64,000 nucleotides of DNA, from the NCBI RefSeq assembly GCF_002236115.1, contig NZ_NIWT01000001.1, forward strand, positions 496,001-560,000. Direction: 5' to 3'. Under the pieces are notes generated by a model. That model was not told the origin of the DNA. It saw only the letters and a program-made list of their open reading frames with translations, and did no database searches. The DNA comes from Pseudomonas jessenii (lineage in GTDB: Bacteria > Pseudomonadota > Gammaproteobacteria > Pseudomonadales > Pseudomonadaceae). Of the stretch, positions 11,439 to 19,301 are shown in pieces. A program made the position numbers and the translations under genes. Position 1 is the stretch's first letter. Each line of letters starts with the position of its first letter.

Positions 11439-12017
11439 TCAGTCAGCGACCCGGATGCTCAAGGTGTTAGCCATTCGGTTTCCCACCCCGGCACTCTGGT
11501 TTACCTGGATCACTCCCCGGCTGCCGGTGAAGGCCTGATCGCTTGTTACGACCTGGCGACTGCCATTTGGGGCGCCAGTTGCTCCCGAGTTCGGTAACAA
11601 CGCCACGTTCTGTTGAGAAAGGGCACTATCGTCGATGGCTTGCGGTGCGGCGCTGATGCTGATGCGCATGGCGTTGGCCATCTGGTTGTTCGCCCCGGCG
11701 CTCTGGTTGACGCCCAGTACGCCGTTGCCATTACTGAAGGAGGAGCCGCCGATAGTGGCCGTCGCGTCCATCGACGGATTGGCGGGCGTAGTGATTTTCT
11801 GCCGGACGCTGGTGATCGCACCGGCTTGGGTGCCAATGGCGATCGCGCGGACGTTGGCCTGCTGTTGTTGATCGCCAGCCGCCTGGTTGACGTTGAAGTT
11901 GCCGCGGTATTGAGTACCCGAATCCTGGAGGGTGGCGTTGTTCACCGAACTGACGCCCGAGTCGGCCATCACACTGGTGCAGCCGAGCAGGGCAAGTAAC
12001 AGCAGGGATCGACTCAT
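11439..12017 (-). CDS. fapB: Minor amyloid subunit / nucleator FapB
   Basis: Secreted minor subunit proposed to nucleate FapC fibrils. The 192-residue protein has a signal peptide (about 1-18) and three repeats matching the FapC pattern: YRGNFNVNQAAGDQQQQAN, SNGNGVLGVNQSAGANNQMAN and FTGSRGVIQVNQSAGVGNRMAN. There is no C-terminal CxxC. It begins one base after the fapA stop, and its GGGAGG ribosome site lies within fapA, so the two are coupled. Confidence 0.93.
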   Translation of the reverse strand: MSRSLLLLALLGCTSVMADSGVSSVNNATLQDSGTQYRGNFNVNQAAGDQQQQANVRAIAIGTQAGAITSVRQKITTPANPSMDATATIGGSSFSNGNGVLGVNQSAGANNQMANAMRISISAAPQAIDDSALSQQNVALLPNSGATGAPNGSRQVVTSDQAFTGSRGVIQVNQSAGVGNRMANTLSIRVAD

Positions 12018-12018
12018 C

Positions 12019-12456
12019 TCATTGGCCTCCCGCCATCCTGCCCAGTGAACCGAGGCCGCTGCTCATGGCGCGGTTGATGGTTCCGGAAATGGCGCTGCCA
12101 CTGCCACCACCGTGACCGACAGACATGCCGGGCATACCGTTGGGGTTGGTGACGGCGTTGAGGCCTTGCAGGCCACCCAGGCTTTGCCCGTTGTTGTGGC
12201 GAAGGGCGGTTCCGGTGGTGACCCCGGCGATGTCGGCGTCACTGAGTTCGCCGGTGACGCGGGCCGATGGGTTGGCATTGAGGGTGTTGGGGTTTGGATC
12301 CCTGCCGCCGCTGCGACCGATGGGCGTCGGGTGAATGGTTCGATCAAGCACGATGACGCCGTTGCCTTCGGCTTGAACGTCAAAACTGATAACCGCGCCT
12401 GCAGCGCTCGCGAAAAGCAGCAGGCACGTCAAGGCATGTTTATCGAGTATCCCCAC
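12019..12456 (-). CDS. fapA: Fap operon protein FapA
   Basis: First gene of the operon; in P. fluorescens FapA is periplasmic and affects fibril composition. The 145-residue product has a hydrophobic N-terminal export signal, then a low-complexity Gly/Asn/Ser region (HGGGSGSAISGT near 115-126). The start is GTG at 12456 with AAGGA 9 bases upstream; no ATG fits. The 5' leader from the predicted sigma-54 start is about 45 bases. Confidence 0.88.
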   Translation of the reverse strand: MGILDKHALTCLLLFASAAGAVISFDVQAEGNGVIVLDRTIHPTPIGRSGGRDPNPNTLNANPSARVTGELSDADIAGVTTGTALRHNNGQSLGGLQGLNAVTNPNGMPGMSVGHGGGSGSAISGTINRAMSSGLGSLGRMAGGQ

Positions 12457-12813
12457 GACGGTCTTTCCTTCTCATGTGGGCTGGCTCTGGTCGGCTTTTT
12501 GAAGGAGAGAGCGAAAGCTGTGCCGGTTTTTGAATATCTCGTTGATTCAATGGCTTATGGATATTGTCCGGATTCTCTTTGCCGAGAATGTTTCAACAGT
12601 GAGACGAAACCCTGCGCAGGCAGCCCTTATTTGCGGATAAATCGCTCTGGAACAAGGGTTTCAGCGGTGCTGTATCAATGACTTAACAAATCCGATGATC
12701 CAGCGGTGAAGGGCGCTTAAACAGGCGGTTTGAGGCGGGAAGGGTGTTTCAGGATCGGACACTTTTCCCCCGGGACAGGGGGGGATAGTGGGGAAATTGC
12801 CCCAAAAGGCCGG
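12457..12813. other. Intergenic region upstream of fapA
   Basis: 357 bases between fapA and the NadR-like gene, both leftward. It holds the sigma-54 box at 12510-12526; the upstream part (12530-12700) is where activator sites would be expected, but no clear palindrome was found. A G-rich run at 12768-12790 near the NadR-like stop has no U-tract terminator. Confidence 0.6.
12510..12526 (-). promoter_or_regulatory. Sigma-54 (-24/-12) promoter of the fap operon
   Basis: Minus-strand CCGGCACAGCTTTCGCT has GG and GC separated by exactly 10 bases and differs from the TGGCACG-N4-TTGCW consensus at few positions. It lies about 55-70 bases upstream of the fapA GTG. A sigma-54 activator gene sits at the other end of the operon. 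Confidence 0.7.
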
Positions 12814-13338
12814 TCAGGCTCCGAGCAATCGGGTCACGGCGTTCAGTGCCTGGAATCGGCGTTCTGGCCAATCTCCGCGCAGTACTTGAACCGGTTGGGC
12901 GTGGCGCTCAAGCCAGGCCAGGGTCTGCTCGAAAAATGCCTGGCGCTCACTCAATCGGGGTTGGCAACGCTGGCCATCGTCCGTCCATTCGACGTGTTCC
13001 GGTGACAGCAGCAAGTGCAAGTCGTAATGCCGGGCCAGTAGCGCTTGTTCGAGCCAGGCGGGGCAGTCGCCAAACAGGGTTTGGCTCCAGAGGATATTGC
13101 TCAGCAGGTGCGTGTCGAGGATGAGCAAAGACGGTTGTTGCGCACGGGCTTCGTCTTCCCATGCCAATTGACCGCGGGCGATGTCCGGAATGTCGGCCAA
13201 GGTAGTGTCCCGGGGATTGTGCTCGATGAACCAGCGCACATACTCGTCCACCAGGATCCCGCCGAAACGCTGTTGCAACTCGGCCGCCAGCCAGCTTTTA
13301 CCGCTGGATTCAGGGCCTGTGAGTACCAGGACTTTCAT
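12814..13338 (-). CDS. NadR-like AAA/P-loop kinase (probable ribosylnicotinamide kinase)
   Basis: Likely phosphorylates nicotinamide riboside to NMN for NAD salvage. The 174-residue product starts with a P-loop in VLTGPESSGKSWLA (about 5-18), has VDEYVRWFIE as in the C-terminal kinase domain of NadR, and a Walker B-like LLILDTHLLS. It has only the kinase domain; the helix-turn-helix and adenylyltransferase parts of enterobacterial NadR are absent. The ATG at 13338 overlaps the pnuC stop (ATGA), so transporter and kinase are coupled, which supports the salvage assignment. Confidence 0.85.
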   Translation of the reverse strand: MKVLVLTGPESSGKSWLAAELQQRFGGILVDEYVRWFIEHNPRDTTLADIPDIARGQLAWEDEARAQQPSLLILDTHLLSNILWSQTLFGDCPAWLEQALLARHYDLHLLLSPEHVEWTDDGQRCQPRLSERQAFFEQTLAWLERHAQPVQVLRGDWPERRFQALNAVTRLLGA

Positions 13339-13898
13339 GCGCGCAACGCCGGATCGGCGCGCCATTGGCGCCAGCCCTGCACGGCGATAACGGCGAACAG
13401 CCCGTACAGGGTGGCGGTCAGGTACAGGTCCTTATAGATGAACAGCCCGACGAAAATCACATCCAGGGCGATCCATAGCGGCCAGCACTGGACACGTTTT
13501 TGCGCCATCCAGACCTGCGCCACCAGGCTGAATCCGGTCAGCGCCGCATCGAGCCAGGGTTGCGCGGCGTCGGTCCAGTGGGCCATGGCCGCCCCCAGCA
13601 ACAGGCTGCCGAGTGCGCCGATGGCCAGGCTCAACGCCACGGAACGGGAATCGAGCCAACTGACTTCGCGGCCATGGGTCGTTTCGCCAGCCCGTGTCCA
13701 CTGCCACCAGCCGTAAAGCTGCAAGGCGGCATAGACGACTTGCAGCAACATGTCCGAATACAGCTTCACCTCAAAAAAGATCCAGCTATAGAGCAGCACC
13801 ATGACCAGACCGATGGGCCAGCACCAGGTGTTCTGTTTGACCGTCAGCCAGACGGCAATGACACCGAGGGTGGCGGCAAACAGTTCAAGCCCGGACAT
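13335..13898 (-). CDS. pnuC: Nicotinamide riboside transporter PnuC
   Basis: Inner-membrane facilitator for nicotinamide riboside. The 187-residue product has about seven hydrophobic segments and PnuC-type aromatic motifs: NTWCWPIG (about 23-30), ALQLYGWWQW (about 58-67) and KRVQCWPLWIALD (about 134-146). GGAACCTCC precedes the ATG. Trapping by the downstream kinase would make transport one-way. Confidence 0.92.
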   Translation of the reverse strand: MSGLELFAATLGVIAVWLTVKQNTWCWPIGLVMVLLYSWIFFEVKLYSDMLLQVVYAALQLYGWWQWTRAGETTHGREVSWLDSRSVALSLAIGALGSLLLGAAMAHWTDAAQPWLDAALTGFSLVAQVWMAQKRVQCWPLWIALDVIFVGLFIYKDLYLTATLYGLFAVIAVQGWRQWRADPALRA

Positions 13899-14192
13899 GG
13901 AGGTTCCTTGGTGAAATCGAAGAGGGGCCGATTGTAACCGGATTGGCGTCGGGAATCCCGTGGAGCAGGGTGTGCTTCGTTGGTGCGCGATAACGCGGCA
14001 GCGCCAATCGGACTTGTCTGATAGGATTTCGGCCCCGCGCGGGTAAACCCGGATCAGGATTGTTTTTTCACAGGATTTTGACGGTTCCGTGGTGATCCTT
14101 GATGCGCGGGGCTTCAGCTACGCTGATCGCAATTCAAGCTTTGGAAAAATATTAACGGGGCATGCCGGCGCGCATAGCCTTTTGGGGGATTG
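13899..14192. other. Divergent intergenic region pnuC / uppP
   Basis: 294 bases that should hold both promoters. A run of T's (14060-14065) and an AT stretch GGAAAAATATTAA (about 14144-14156) lie on the uppP side. No operator or riboswitch fold was recognised. Confidence 0.4.
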
Positions 14193-15023
14193 ATGGATCT
14201 TTGGACCGCCTTTCAGGCATTGATACTTGGGGTTGTAGAAGGGCTGACCGAGTTCCTGCCCATTTCCAGCACCGGCCACCAGATCATTGTGGCCGACATG
14301 CTCGGCTTCGGGGGCGAGCGGGCTATGGCGTTCAACATCATTATCCAGCTGGGTGCCATCCTGGCGGTGGTATGGGAGTTTCGACGCAAGATCTTCGATG
14401 TGGTCATCGGCCTGCCGACCCAGCCGAGCGCTCGGCGGTTTACCGCAAACCTGTTGATTGCGTTCTTCCCGGCCGTGGTGCTGGGCGTGATCTTCGCCGA
14501 CATGATCCACGAGTACCTGTTCAATCCGATCACTGTTGCAGCGGCGCTGGTCGTGGGCGGGTTCGTCATGTTGTGGGCCGAGCGCCGGCAGCATGAAGTC
14601 CACGCCGAAACGGTGGATGACATGACCTGGAAAGATGCCCTGAAAGTCGGCTTCGCCCAATGCCTGGCCATGATTCCGGGCACTTCGCGTTCGGGCTCGA
14701 CGATCATCGGCGGGTTACTGTTCGGCCTGTCGCGCAAAACCGCTACCGAGTTTTCGTTCTTCCTGGCGATGCCAACCATGGTCGGCGCAGCGGTGTACTC
14801 GGGCTATAAATACCGTCACCTGTTTGTCCCGTCCGATTTCCCGGTGTTCGCGATCGGCTTCGTCACGGCGTTCGTCTTCGCGATGATCGCGGTCCGCGGG
14901 CTGCTCAAGTTCATCGCCAACCACAGCTATGCGGCGTTTGCCTGGTATCGCATTGTGTTTGGCCTGATCATCCTGGCGACCTGGCAGTTTGGCTGGGTCG
15001 ACTGGAGCGCGGTCAAGCCGTGA
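14193..15023 (+). CDS. uppP: Undecaprenyl-diphosphatase UppP (BacA)
   Basis: Integral membrane phosphatase that recycles undecaprenyl pyrophosphate for peptidoglycan and O-antigen synthesis; overproduction gives bacitracin resistance. The 276-residue product has both signature motifs, [14 protein letters not shown] (about 16-29) and PGTSRSGST (about 170-178), and 7-8 membrane segments. TTG-ATG occurs at the start; the ATG at 14193 is used, five bases after GGGGG. Its stop overlaps the next gene (GTGA). Confidence 0.96.
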   Translation: MDLWTAFQALILGVVEGLTEFLPISSTGHQIIVADMLGFGGERAMAFNIIIQLGAILAVVWEFRRKIFDVVIGLPTQPSARRFTANLLIAFFPAVVLGVIFADMIHEYLFNPITVAAALVVGGFVMLWAERRQHEVHAETVDDMTWKDALKVGFAQCLAMIPGTSRSGSTIIGGLLFGLSRKTATEFSFFLAMPTMVGAAVYSGYKYRHLFVPSDFPVFAIGFVTAFVFAMIAVRGLLKFIANHSYAAFAWYRIVFGLIILATWQFGWVDWSAVKP

Positions 15024-15448
15024 GTGACTCAAGCTCGCGCAATAACCCCGGGCGCCAGCCCGGGGGACAGATCCGTCATCCACGGCTGAAGTGGCTGGTG
15101 TTTGCAATCCTGTGTGCGTTGCCGCTGTCGGGGTCGGTGTCGTCATGGCTGCACGGGGTGTCGCTGATTCCCTTGGCAGCCTACGGCATCGTCAGCGTCG
15201 TGACGTTTTTCCTGTACTGGAGCGACAAGCGCAAGGCCCGTGCCGAGCAATGGCGTACGCCGGAGAATGTCCTGCATGCGCTGGAGCTCGCCGGCGGCTG
15301 GCCCGGTGCCTTGCTGGCGCAGCAAGCGTTCCGGCACAAAACCCGCAAAATCTCCTACCAGTTGGTGTTCTGGATCATCGTGCTCATGCACCAGGTGTTC
15401 TGGATCGACCACCTGTTCCTCGGCGCACACCTGTTCGCCTTGTTCTGA
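15020..15448 (+). CDS. DUF1294 membrane protein
   Basis: A 142-residue protein of the DUF1294 family. The polar N-terminus is followed by three or four membrane segments and the family block SDKRKA...[29 protein letters not shown]. Some family members carry an N-terminal cold-shock domain; here there is only a short polar tail. The GTG start overlaps the uppP stop, so it is translated with it. Function unknown. Confidence 0.88.
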   Translation: MSDSSSRNNPGRQPGGQIRHPRLKWLVFAILCALPLSGSVSSWLHGVSLIPLAAYGIVSVVTFFLYWSDKRKARAEQWRTPENVLHALELAGGWPGALLAQQAFRHKTRKISYQLVFWIIVLMHQVFWIDHLFLGAHLFALF

Positions 15449-15459
15449 TCGACAAGGTC

Positions 15460-15819
15460 CTAAAGCAACAAGCCGACTTGAGTGCGCTTGGGCAGTTTGC
15501 TCACCACCAACTGGTGGGAACGCTGCAACAAGCCTTGTAGTTCTTCGTTGCCGAGCGGGTAGGGCGTTTCCATGATGATCCACTGGGCGCGCGCCAGATA
15601 AGGCGCCGGATGAATCCCCGGGCGGTCGCAATGACCGAGAAACAGATCCTTGTCGACCTTGAAGGCCAGGGAATCACCCCGCAGGCCCTGCAAGGCGAAC
15701 ATCTTGTTCCCGGCAATCGAAAACACCCGCACGCCGCCCCATTTATAGTCTTCCCGTGCTCCGGGCAGGGTAAGGCAGAATTTCGCGACATCCTCTTCGC
15801 TCATCCGTCCGGCTTTCAT
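15460..15819 (-). CDS. MmcQ/YjbR family protein
   Basis: A 119-residue protein of the MmcQ/YjbR fold, small double-wing proteins thought to bind DNA. Visible family features are the N-terminal FCLTLPGAREDYKWGGVRVFSIAGNKMFAL and the late PAPYLARAQWIIME and HQLVVSKLPK. The ATG at 15819 overlaps the stop of the upstream LysR gene by four bases, so the two are co-translated. Confidence 0.9.
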   Translation of the reverse strand: MKAGRMSEEDVAKFCLTLPGAREDYKWGGVRVFSIAGNKMFALQGLRGDSLAFKVDKDLFLGHCDRPGIHPAPYLARAQWIIMETPYPLGNEELQGLLQRSHQLVVSKLPKRTQVGLLL

Positions 15820-16724
15820 AACAATCGTTCCCCACAGGCATTGAATGACTCGACCAGATGGTCAATCCAGGCGCGTACCGCCGGCATGACCCCGCGCCGA
15901 TGAGGATAGACCGCTTGCAGCCAGCCACCGGGCAACGACCAGTCGGGCAACAACTGCACCAGTGCGCCGTTTTCCAGTTCCTGCTCGCAATACATCATGG
16001 GCAGCATCGTAAAGCCCAGGCCAGAGAGGGTGCTGGCCTTGCGCACGATAAAGTCATCGATGCCCAGCCGGGCCTCGAGCGCCAGTTCACAACTTTTGCC
16101 TTTTTGATCCAGCATGCGGATGTGCACCATGCGGTCGGCTTCCAGCGCGCCGAGCACGGGCAGGTTTTTCAGATCGTCGGGATGGTTGATCTCTCGGCCA
16201 ACGAGGAAGCCGGGACTGGCGACCATCAGCATCTGCGCCTGACGCAGGCGGCGGGTCACCAGCAGCGGGTCTTCGTCGCCCAGCTCCCGCACTCGCAGGG
16301 CCACGTCAATGCCTTCGTTCACCAGGTCGACCCGGCGGTTGAGCAGCATGACCTCCAGCTGGACTTGTGGAAACCTTTCCAGAAAGTCGCTGATCACCCC
16401 CGGCAATATTTCATGGGCCAGCCCAACCGGGCAGGACACCCGCAAACGCCCGCGGGGCTCGCTGGACATGCTGGCCACGGCCTCATCGGCCATTTCCGCC
16501 TCCAACAGCATCGCCTGACAGTGCCTGAGGTAACGCTCACCGACGGCAGTCAGTTTCAGTTGTCGGGTGGTGCGTTGCAGCAGTCTTGCGCCGAGGCGCT
16601 CTTCCAGTTCGGCGATGCGCCGTGACAATCGGGACTTGGGGATGCCCAGCAAACGCCCGGCCGCGGCGAACCCCCCGGCTTCCACGACTTTGGCGAAGTA
16701 ATACAGGTCGTTGAGGTCTTGCAT
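15816..16724 (-). CDS. LysR-family transcriptional regulator
   Basis: A 302-residue LysR regulator. The winged helix-turn-helix spans about residues 1-60 (FAAAGRLLGIPKSRLSRRIAELEERLGARLLQRTTR) and the substrate-binding domain about 90-295. It is divergent from azoR across a 131-base gap containing a GTCC-N8-GGAC palindrome, the usual arrangement for a LysR protein controlling its neighbour, so control of azoR is likely. The Ser-Arg-Leu-Ser-Arg recognition helix resembles the quinone/azoreductase-linked LysR subgroup. Confidence 0.92.
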   Translation of the reverse strand: MQDLNDLYYFAKVVEAGGFAAAGRLLGIPKSRLSRRIAELEERLGARLLQRTTRQLKLTAVGERYLRHCQAMLLEAEMADEAVASMSSEPRGRLRVSCPVGLAHEILPGVISDFLERFPQVQLEVMLLNRRVDLVNEGIDVALRVRELGDEDPLLVTRRLRQAQMLMVASPGFLVGREINHPDDLKNLPVLGALEADRMVHIRMLDQKGKSCELALEARLGIDDFIVRKASTLSGLGFTMLPMMYCEQELENGALVQLLPDWSLPGGWLQAVYPHRRGVMPAVRAWIDHLVESFNACGERLL

Positions 16725-16737
16725 GATGTGAATCCAA

Positions 16738-16757
16738 TTGTCCTATCTATGGGACGA
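16738..16757. promoter_or_regulatory. Candidate LysR operator between lysR and azoR
   Basis: GTCC-N8-GGAC dyad (16740-16743 and 16752-16755) just upstream of the regulator start. A further ATGGGAC (16749-16755) / GTCCCAT (16809-16815) inverted pair spans the divergent gap. Assignment rests on position and symmetry only. Confidence 0.4.
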
Positions 16758-16817
16758 ACTATCGCATTGTTACCGTCTAATCAGCTATTGGTTTCGTGTG
16801 TAGGATTAGTCCCATCA

Positions 16818-16837
16818 GATCGCCCTTGTGGGCGATC
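16818..16837 (+). promoter_or_regulatory. Hairpin in azoR 5' leader
   Basis: Perfect 8-bp GATCGCCC/GGGCGATC stem with a TTGT loop, ending a few bases before the azoR ribosome site (TGGAGAT). No U tract follows; it may tune stability or translation. Confidence 0.4.
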
Positions 16838-16855
16838 CTCACTTGGAGATCCCAC

Positions 16856-17467
16856 ATGAAACTGCTGCATATCGATTCGAGCATCCTGGGCGACAACTCG
16901 GCTTCCCGTCAGTTGAGCGGTGAAGTCGTCAAAGCCTGGCAAGCCGCCGAGCCAACCGCCGTGGTGACTTACCGCGACCTGGCCGCCGACGCCATCAGCC
17001 ATTTCTCCGCCACCACCCTGGTCGCCGCCGGCACCACCGCTGAACTGCGCAACGCCGCACAACAGCACGAAGCGGAGCTGAGCGCCTCGACCCTGGCCGA
17101 ATTCCTGGCTGCCGATGCCGTGGTGATTGCCGCACCGATGTACAACTTCACCATCCCGACTCAACTCAAAGCCTGGATCGACCGCATCGCGGTGGCCGGC
17201 CAGACCTTCCGCTACACCGAAGCCGGCCCTGAAGGCCTGTGCGGCGGCAAGAAAGTCGTGATCGTTTCGACCTCCGGCGGCATGCACGCCGGTCAGGCAA
17301 CCGGTGTTGCCCACGAAGAGTATTTGAAGTTGCTGTTCGGTTTCATCGGTATCACCGACATCGAAATCGTCCGTGCCGAAGGCCTGGCTTACGGTGACGA
17401 CGTGCGCAACAAGGCCATGAGCGCCGCCCACTCACAAATCAGCGAGCAGTTGTTCGCCGCTGCGTAA
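16856..17467 (+). CDS. azoR: FMN-dependent NADH-azoreductase / quinone reductase
   Basis: Cytosolic flavodoxin-fold enzyme that reduces azo dyes and quinones with NADH. The 203-residue product begins [20 protein letters not shown] with the FMN phosphate-binding loop and has [22 protein letters not shown] (about 88-110) and [12 protein letters not shown], both AzoR signatures. The ATG at 16856 follows TGGAGAT; a 20-codon upstream extension runs through the leader hairpin and is rejected. Probably controlled by the divergent LysR protein. Confidence 0.94.
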   Translation: MKLLHIDSSILGDNSASRQLSGEVVKAWQAAEPTAVVTYRDLAADAISHFSATTLVAAGTTAELRNAAQQHEAELSASTLAEFLAADAVVIAAPMYNFTIPTQLKAWIDRIAVAGQTFRYTEAGPEGLCGGKKVVIVSTSGGMHAGQATGVAHEEYLKLLFGFIGITDIEIVRAEGLAYGDDVRNKAMSAAHSQISEQLFAAA

Positions 17468-17505
17468 GGCTTGGGTAAAAGTAAGCAACCGTTCAGGTAA
17501 AGCCC

Positions 17506-17553
17506 AAAAAACTCTGTATTCTGGCTACGCAAGTACCAGTTACGGAGTTTTTT
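17506..17553 (+). terminator. Terminator downstream of azoR
   Basis: Long stem AAAAAACTCTGTA/TACGGAGTTTTTT around a 22-base loop, ending in a T run; one G-U pair. Confidence 0.8.
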
Positions 17554-17634
17554 GTTTCTGGTCGTTTCAGAATGTGGCCCGACTCATGTAGTCCAAGGCG
17601 TACGTCTCAAGTCCGGTAACAAGGCGGGGCATCC

Positions 17635-18672
17635 ATGATGCGTCTTTGTGCAACTTTACTGATTTGCCTGCTCAGCAGCTTGAATACAGTGCACGCCGCG
17701 CCTGCACCGCATCCTCACTGGAGCGTCGGCTTCCACGAGATGACTTTTCTCGACCCGCTGGACTTGCAGCCGATGCGCGCCATTGCCTTCTATCCTTCCA
17801 GTGATCGGGAGCACACCAGCAAGCTCGAGGGTTACACCGTCGAAGCCGGGGAGGACACCAAGGTCGCCATCGGCCGGTTCCCGATGCTGATGCTGTCCCA
17901 CGGAAATACCGGTACCCCGCTGGCCCTGCACGACCTTGCCACGTCGCTGGCGCGCAAAGGCTTTGTCGTGGTGGCGGTGATTCACCCCGGTGACAACTCC
18001 AGGGACCACAGCCGACTCGGTACTTTGAGTAACCTGTACGGCCGGCCGATCCAGATTTCCGAAGCCATTACCGCGACCTTGGGCGATCGTATGCTGTCGC
18101 CGTTCGTCAATGCCGATCAGGTGGGGGTCATTGGCTATTCGGCCGGTGGCGAGACCGCATTGATTCTATCCGGCGCGACCCCGGACCTGGATCGCCTGCG
18201 CCGTTACTGCCAGGAGCGCCCGGATGACCGCGATGCCTGTAACACCCAGGGCGAATTGATTGTCGACCGCGATGACCTGCAACCGGTGGCCGATCCACGC
18301 GTCCACGCCTTGATGCTGATGGCACCGTTGAGCCTGAAGTTCGGTCGCCACACCCTGGCCGATGTGCATGTGCCGGTGCTGCTTTACAGCGGCGATGGCG
18401 ACAAGCTGGTGGCTGTCGACAAGAACGCCGCGGCGCTGGCGCGCAAACTGCCGACCGCGCCCGACTTCAAGTTACTGGCCGGGGCAGGGCACTTCGTCTT
18501 CATGGCGCCGTGCAATGACGAGCAGATCGTAATCATGCCTGCGCTGTGCACCGATGCCGATGGCGTCGACCGGCAGGACATTCATCGCAATCTGATCTCC
18601 GAAGCCGGACGCTTCTTCACGCGCACCCTGGGCAGGCCGACCCGGGCGGGGATGCAGACCGCCGATCAGTAA
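17635..18672 (+). CDS. Secreted alpha/beta hydrolase, dienelactone/PAF-acetylhydrolase-like
   Basis: A 345-residue exported hydrolase with a signal peptide (about 1-22). The nucleophile elbow is GYSAGGE (about residues 164-170), the oxyanion region LMLSHGNTGTPLALHDL and the C-terminal catalytic His in AGAGHFVFMAP. The domain resembles the predicted dienelactone hydrolase group. An internal Cys-containing insert (RRYCQERPDDRDACNTQ) may form a disulphide in the periplasm. ATG ATG occurs at the start; the first is used. Substrate unknown. Confidence 0.85.
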   Translation: MMRLCATLLICLLSSLNTVHAAPAPHPHWSVGFHEMTFLDPLDLQPMRAIAFYPSSDREHTSKLEGYTVEAGEDTKVAIGRFPMLMLSHGNTGTPLALHDLATSLARKGFVVVAVIHPGDNSRDHSRLGTLSNLYGRPIQISEAITATLGDRMLSPFVNADQVGVIGYSAGGETALILSGATPDLDRLRRYCQERPDDRDACNTQGELIVDRDDLQPVADPRVHALMLMAPLSLKFGRHTLADVHVPVLLYSGDGDKLVAVDKNAAALARKLPTAPDFKLLAGAGHFVFMAPCNDEQIVIMPALCTDADGVDRQDIHRNLISEAGRFFTRTLGRPTRAGMQTADQ

Positions 18673-18690
18673 GGGAGATCGGCGGTTTTT
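18658..18690 (+). terminator. Terminator overlapping the hydrolase stop codon
   Basis: 10-bp perfect stem ACCGCCGATC/GATCGGCGGT followed by TTTTT; the TAA stop sits in the loop, so the left arm is coding. Confidence 0.9.
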
Positions 18691-18698
18691 ATCGTTAG

Positions 18699-19130
18699 TT
18701 ACTTATCAGCTAAAGCAGTTTCCAGTGTTACTACTCTGGCATTAAGTTCACGCACAGATTCGATAAGAGGCGCCACAAGTTTTTGGTAATCAACTTGCAA
18801 GTGACCGCGATCGGTGCGCACTAACTGTGGATAAACTTTCTGCACATCCTGGGCAATCAGACCGACATCGGCTTGGTCGTTTTGCTTCCAGTTGAACGTT
18901 ACACCATGGAGTTTCAGGAGGTTTTCCGTCGGGTTTTCCAGACGTTGAACGTTGCTTTTCAGTCGTTCATCACTGAAGAATGGGCAGCACTCATCTCCTA
19001 TATCGCCGCCAATGTCCCAGCATTGGCCGTTATGGCAGATTTGCTGCGACGTCGAGCTTTGAGCATGGACAGTACCGTAGAGGGAAAACAGCAACGTCGT
19101 GGCGAGCAGGCTTAAAGGCAATATACGCAT
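18699..19130 (-). CDS. Secreted protein consisting of a lone S74 (intramolecular chaperone) domain
   Basis: A 143-residue protein: signal peptide (1-23), a short Cys-rich segment (CHNGQCWDIGGDIGDECC, 32-49), then an S74-type intramolecular chaperone/auto-protease domain starting at Ser53 (SDERLKSNVQ). The domain contains GVTFNWK, VGLIAQDVQKVYPQLV and VDYQKLVAPLIESVREL, and ends in a coiled helix. Such domains normally sit at the C-terminus of phage tail spikes. Here no spike body is attached and no phage gene is nearby. Local base composition is more AT-rich than the flanks. The ATG at 19130 gives the signal peptide but has a weak ribosome site. Confidence 0.82.
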   Translation of the reverse strand: MRILPLSLLATTLLFSLYGTVHAQSSTSQQICHNGQCWDIGGDIGDECCPFFSDERLKSNVQRLENPTENLLKLHGVTFNWKQNDQADVGLIAQDVQKVYPQLVRTDRGHLQVDYQKLVAPLIESVRELNARVVTLETALADK

Positions 19131-19301
19131 ATTTATCAATTTCCATTTGTCGATTGTTATGTAAGAGCGACGTGAAGAATCTGTCAAAGTTGATGCTTCA
19201 CACAATGCTGGCTCTTTGTATCAATCGGTGCGGAATGTTGCGTTTGAATTATGCGGTAAAGTTTTGATGTATTACCTTGTTAGTGCCAGCTTTCAATGGT
19301 T

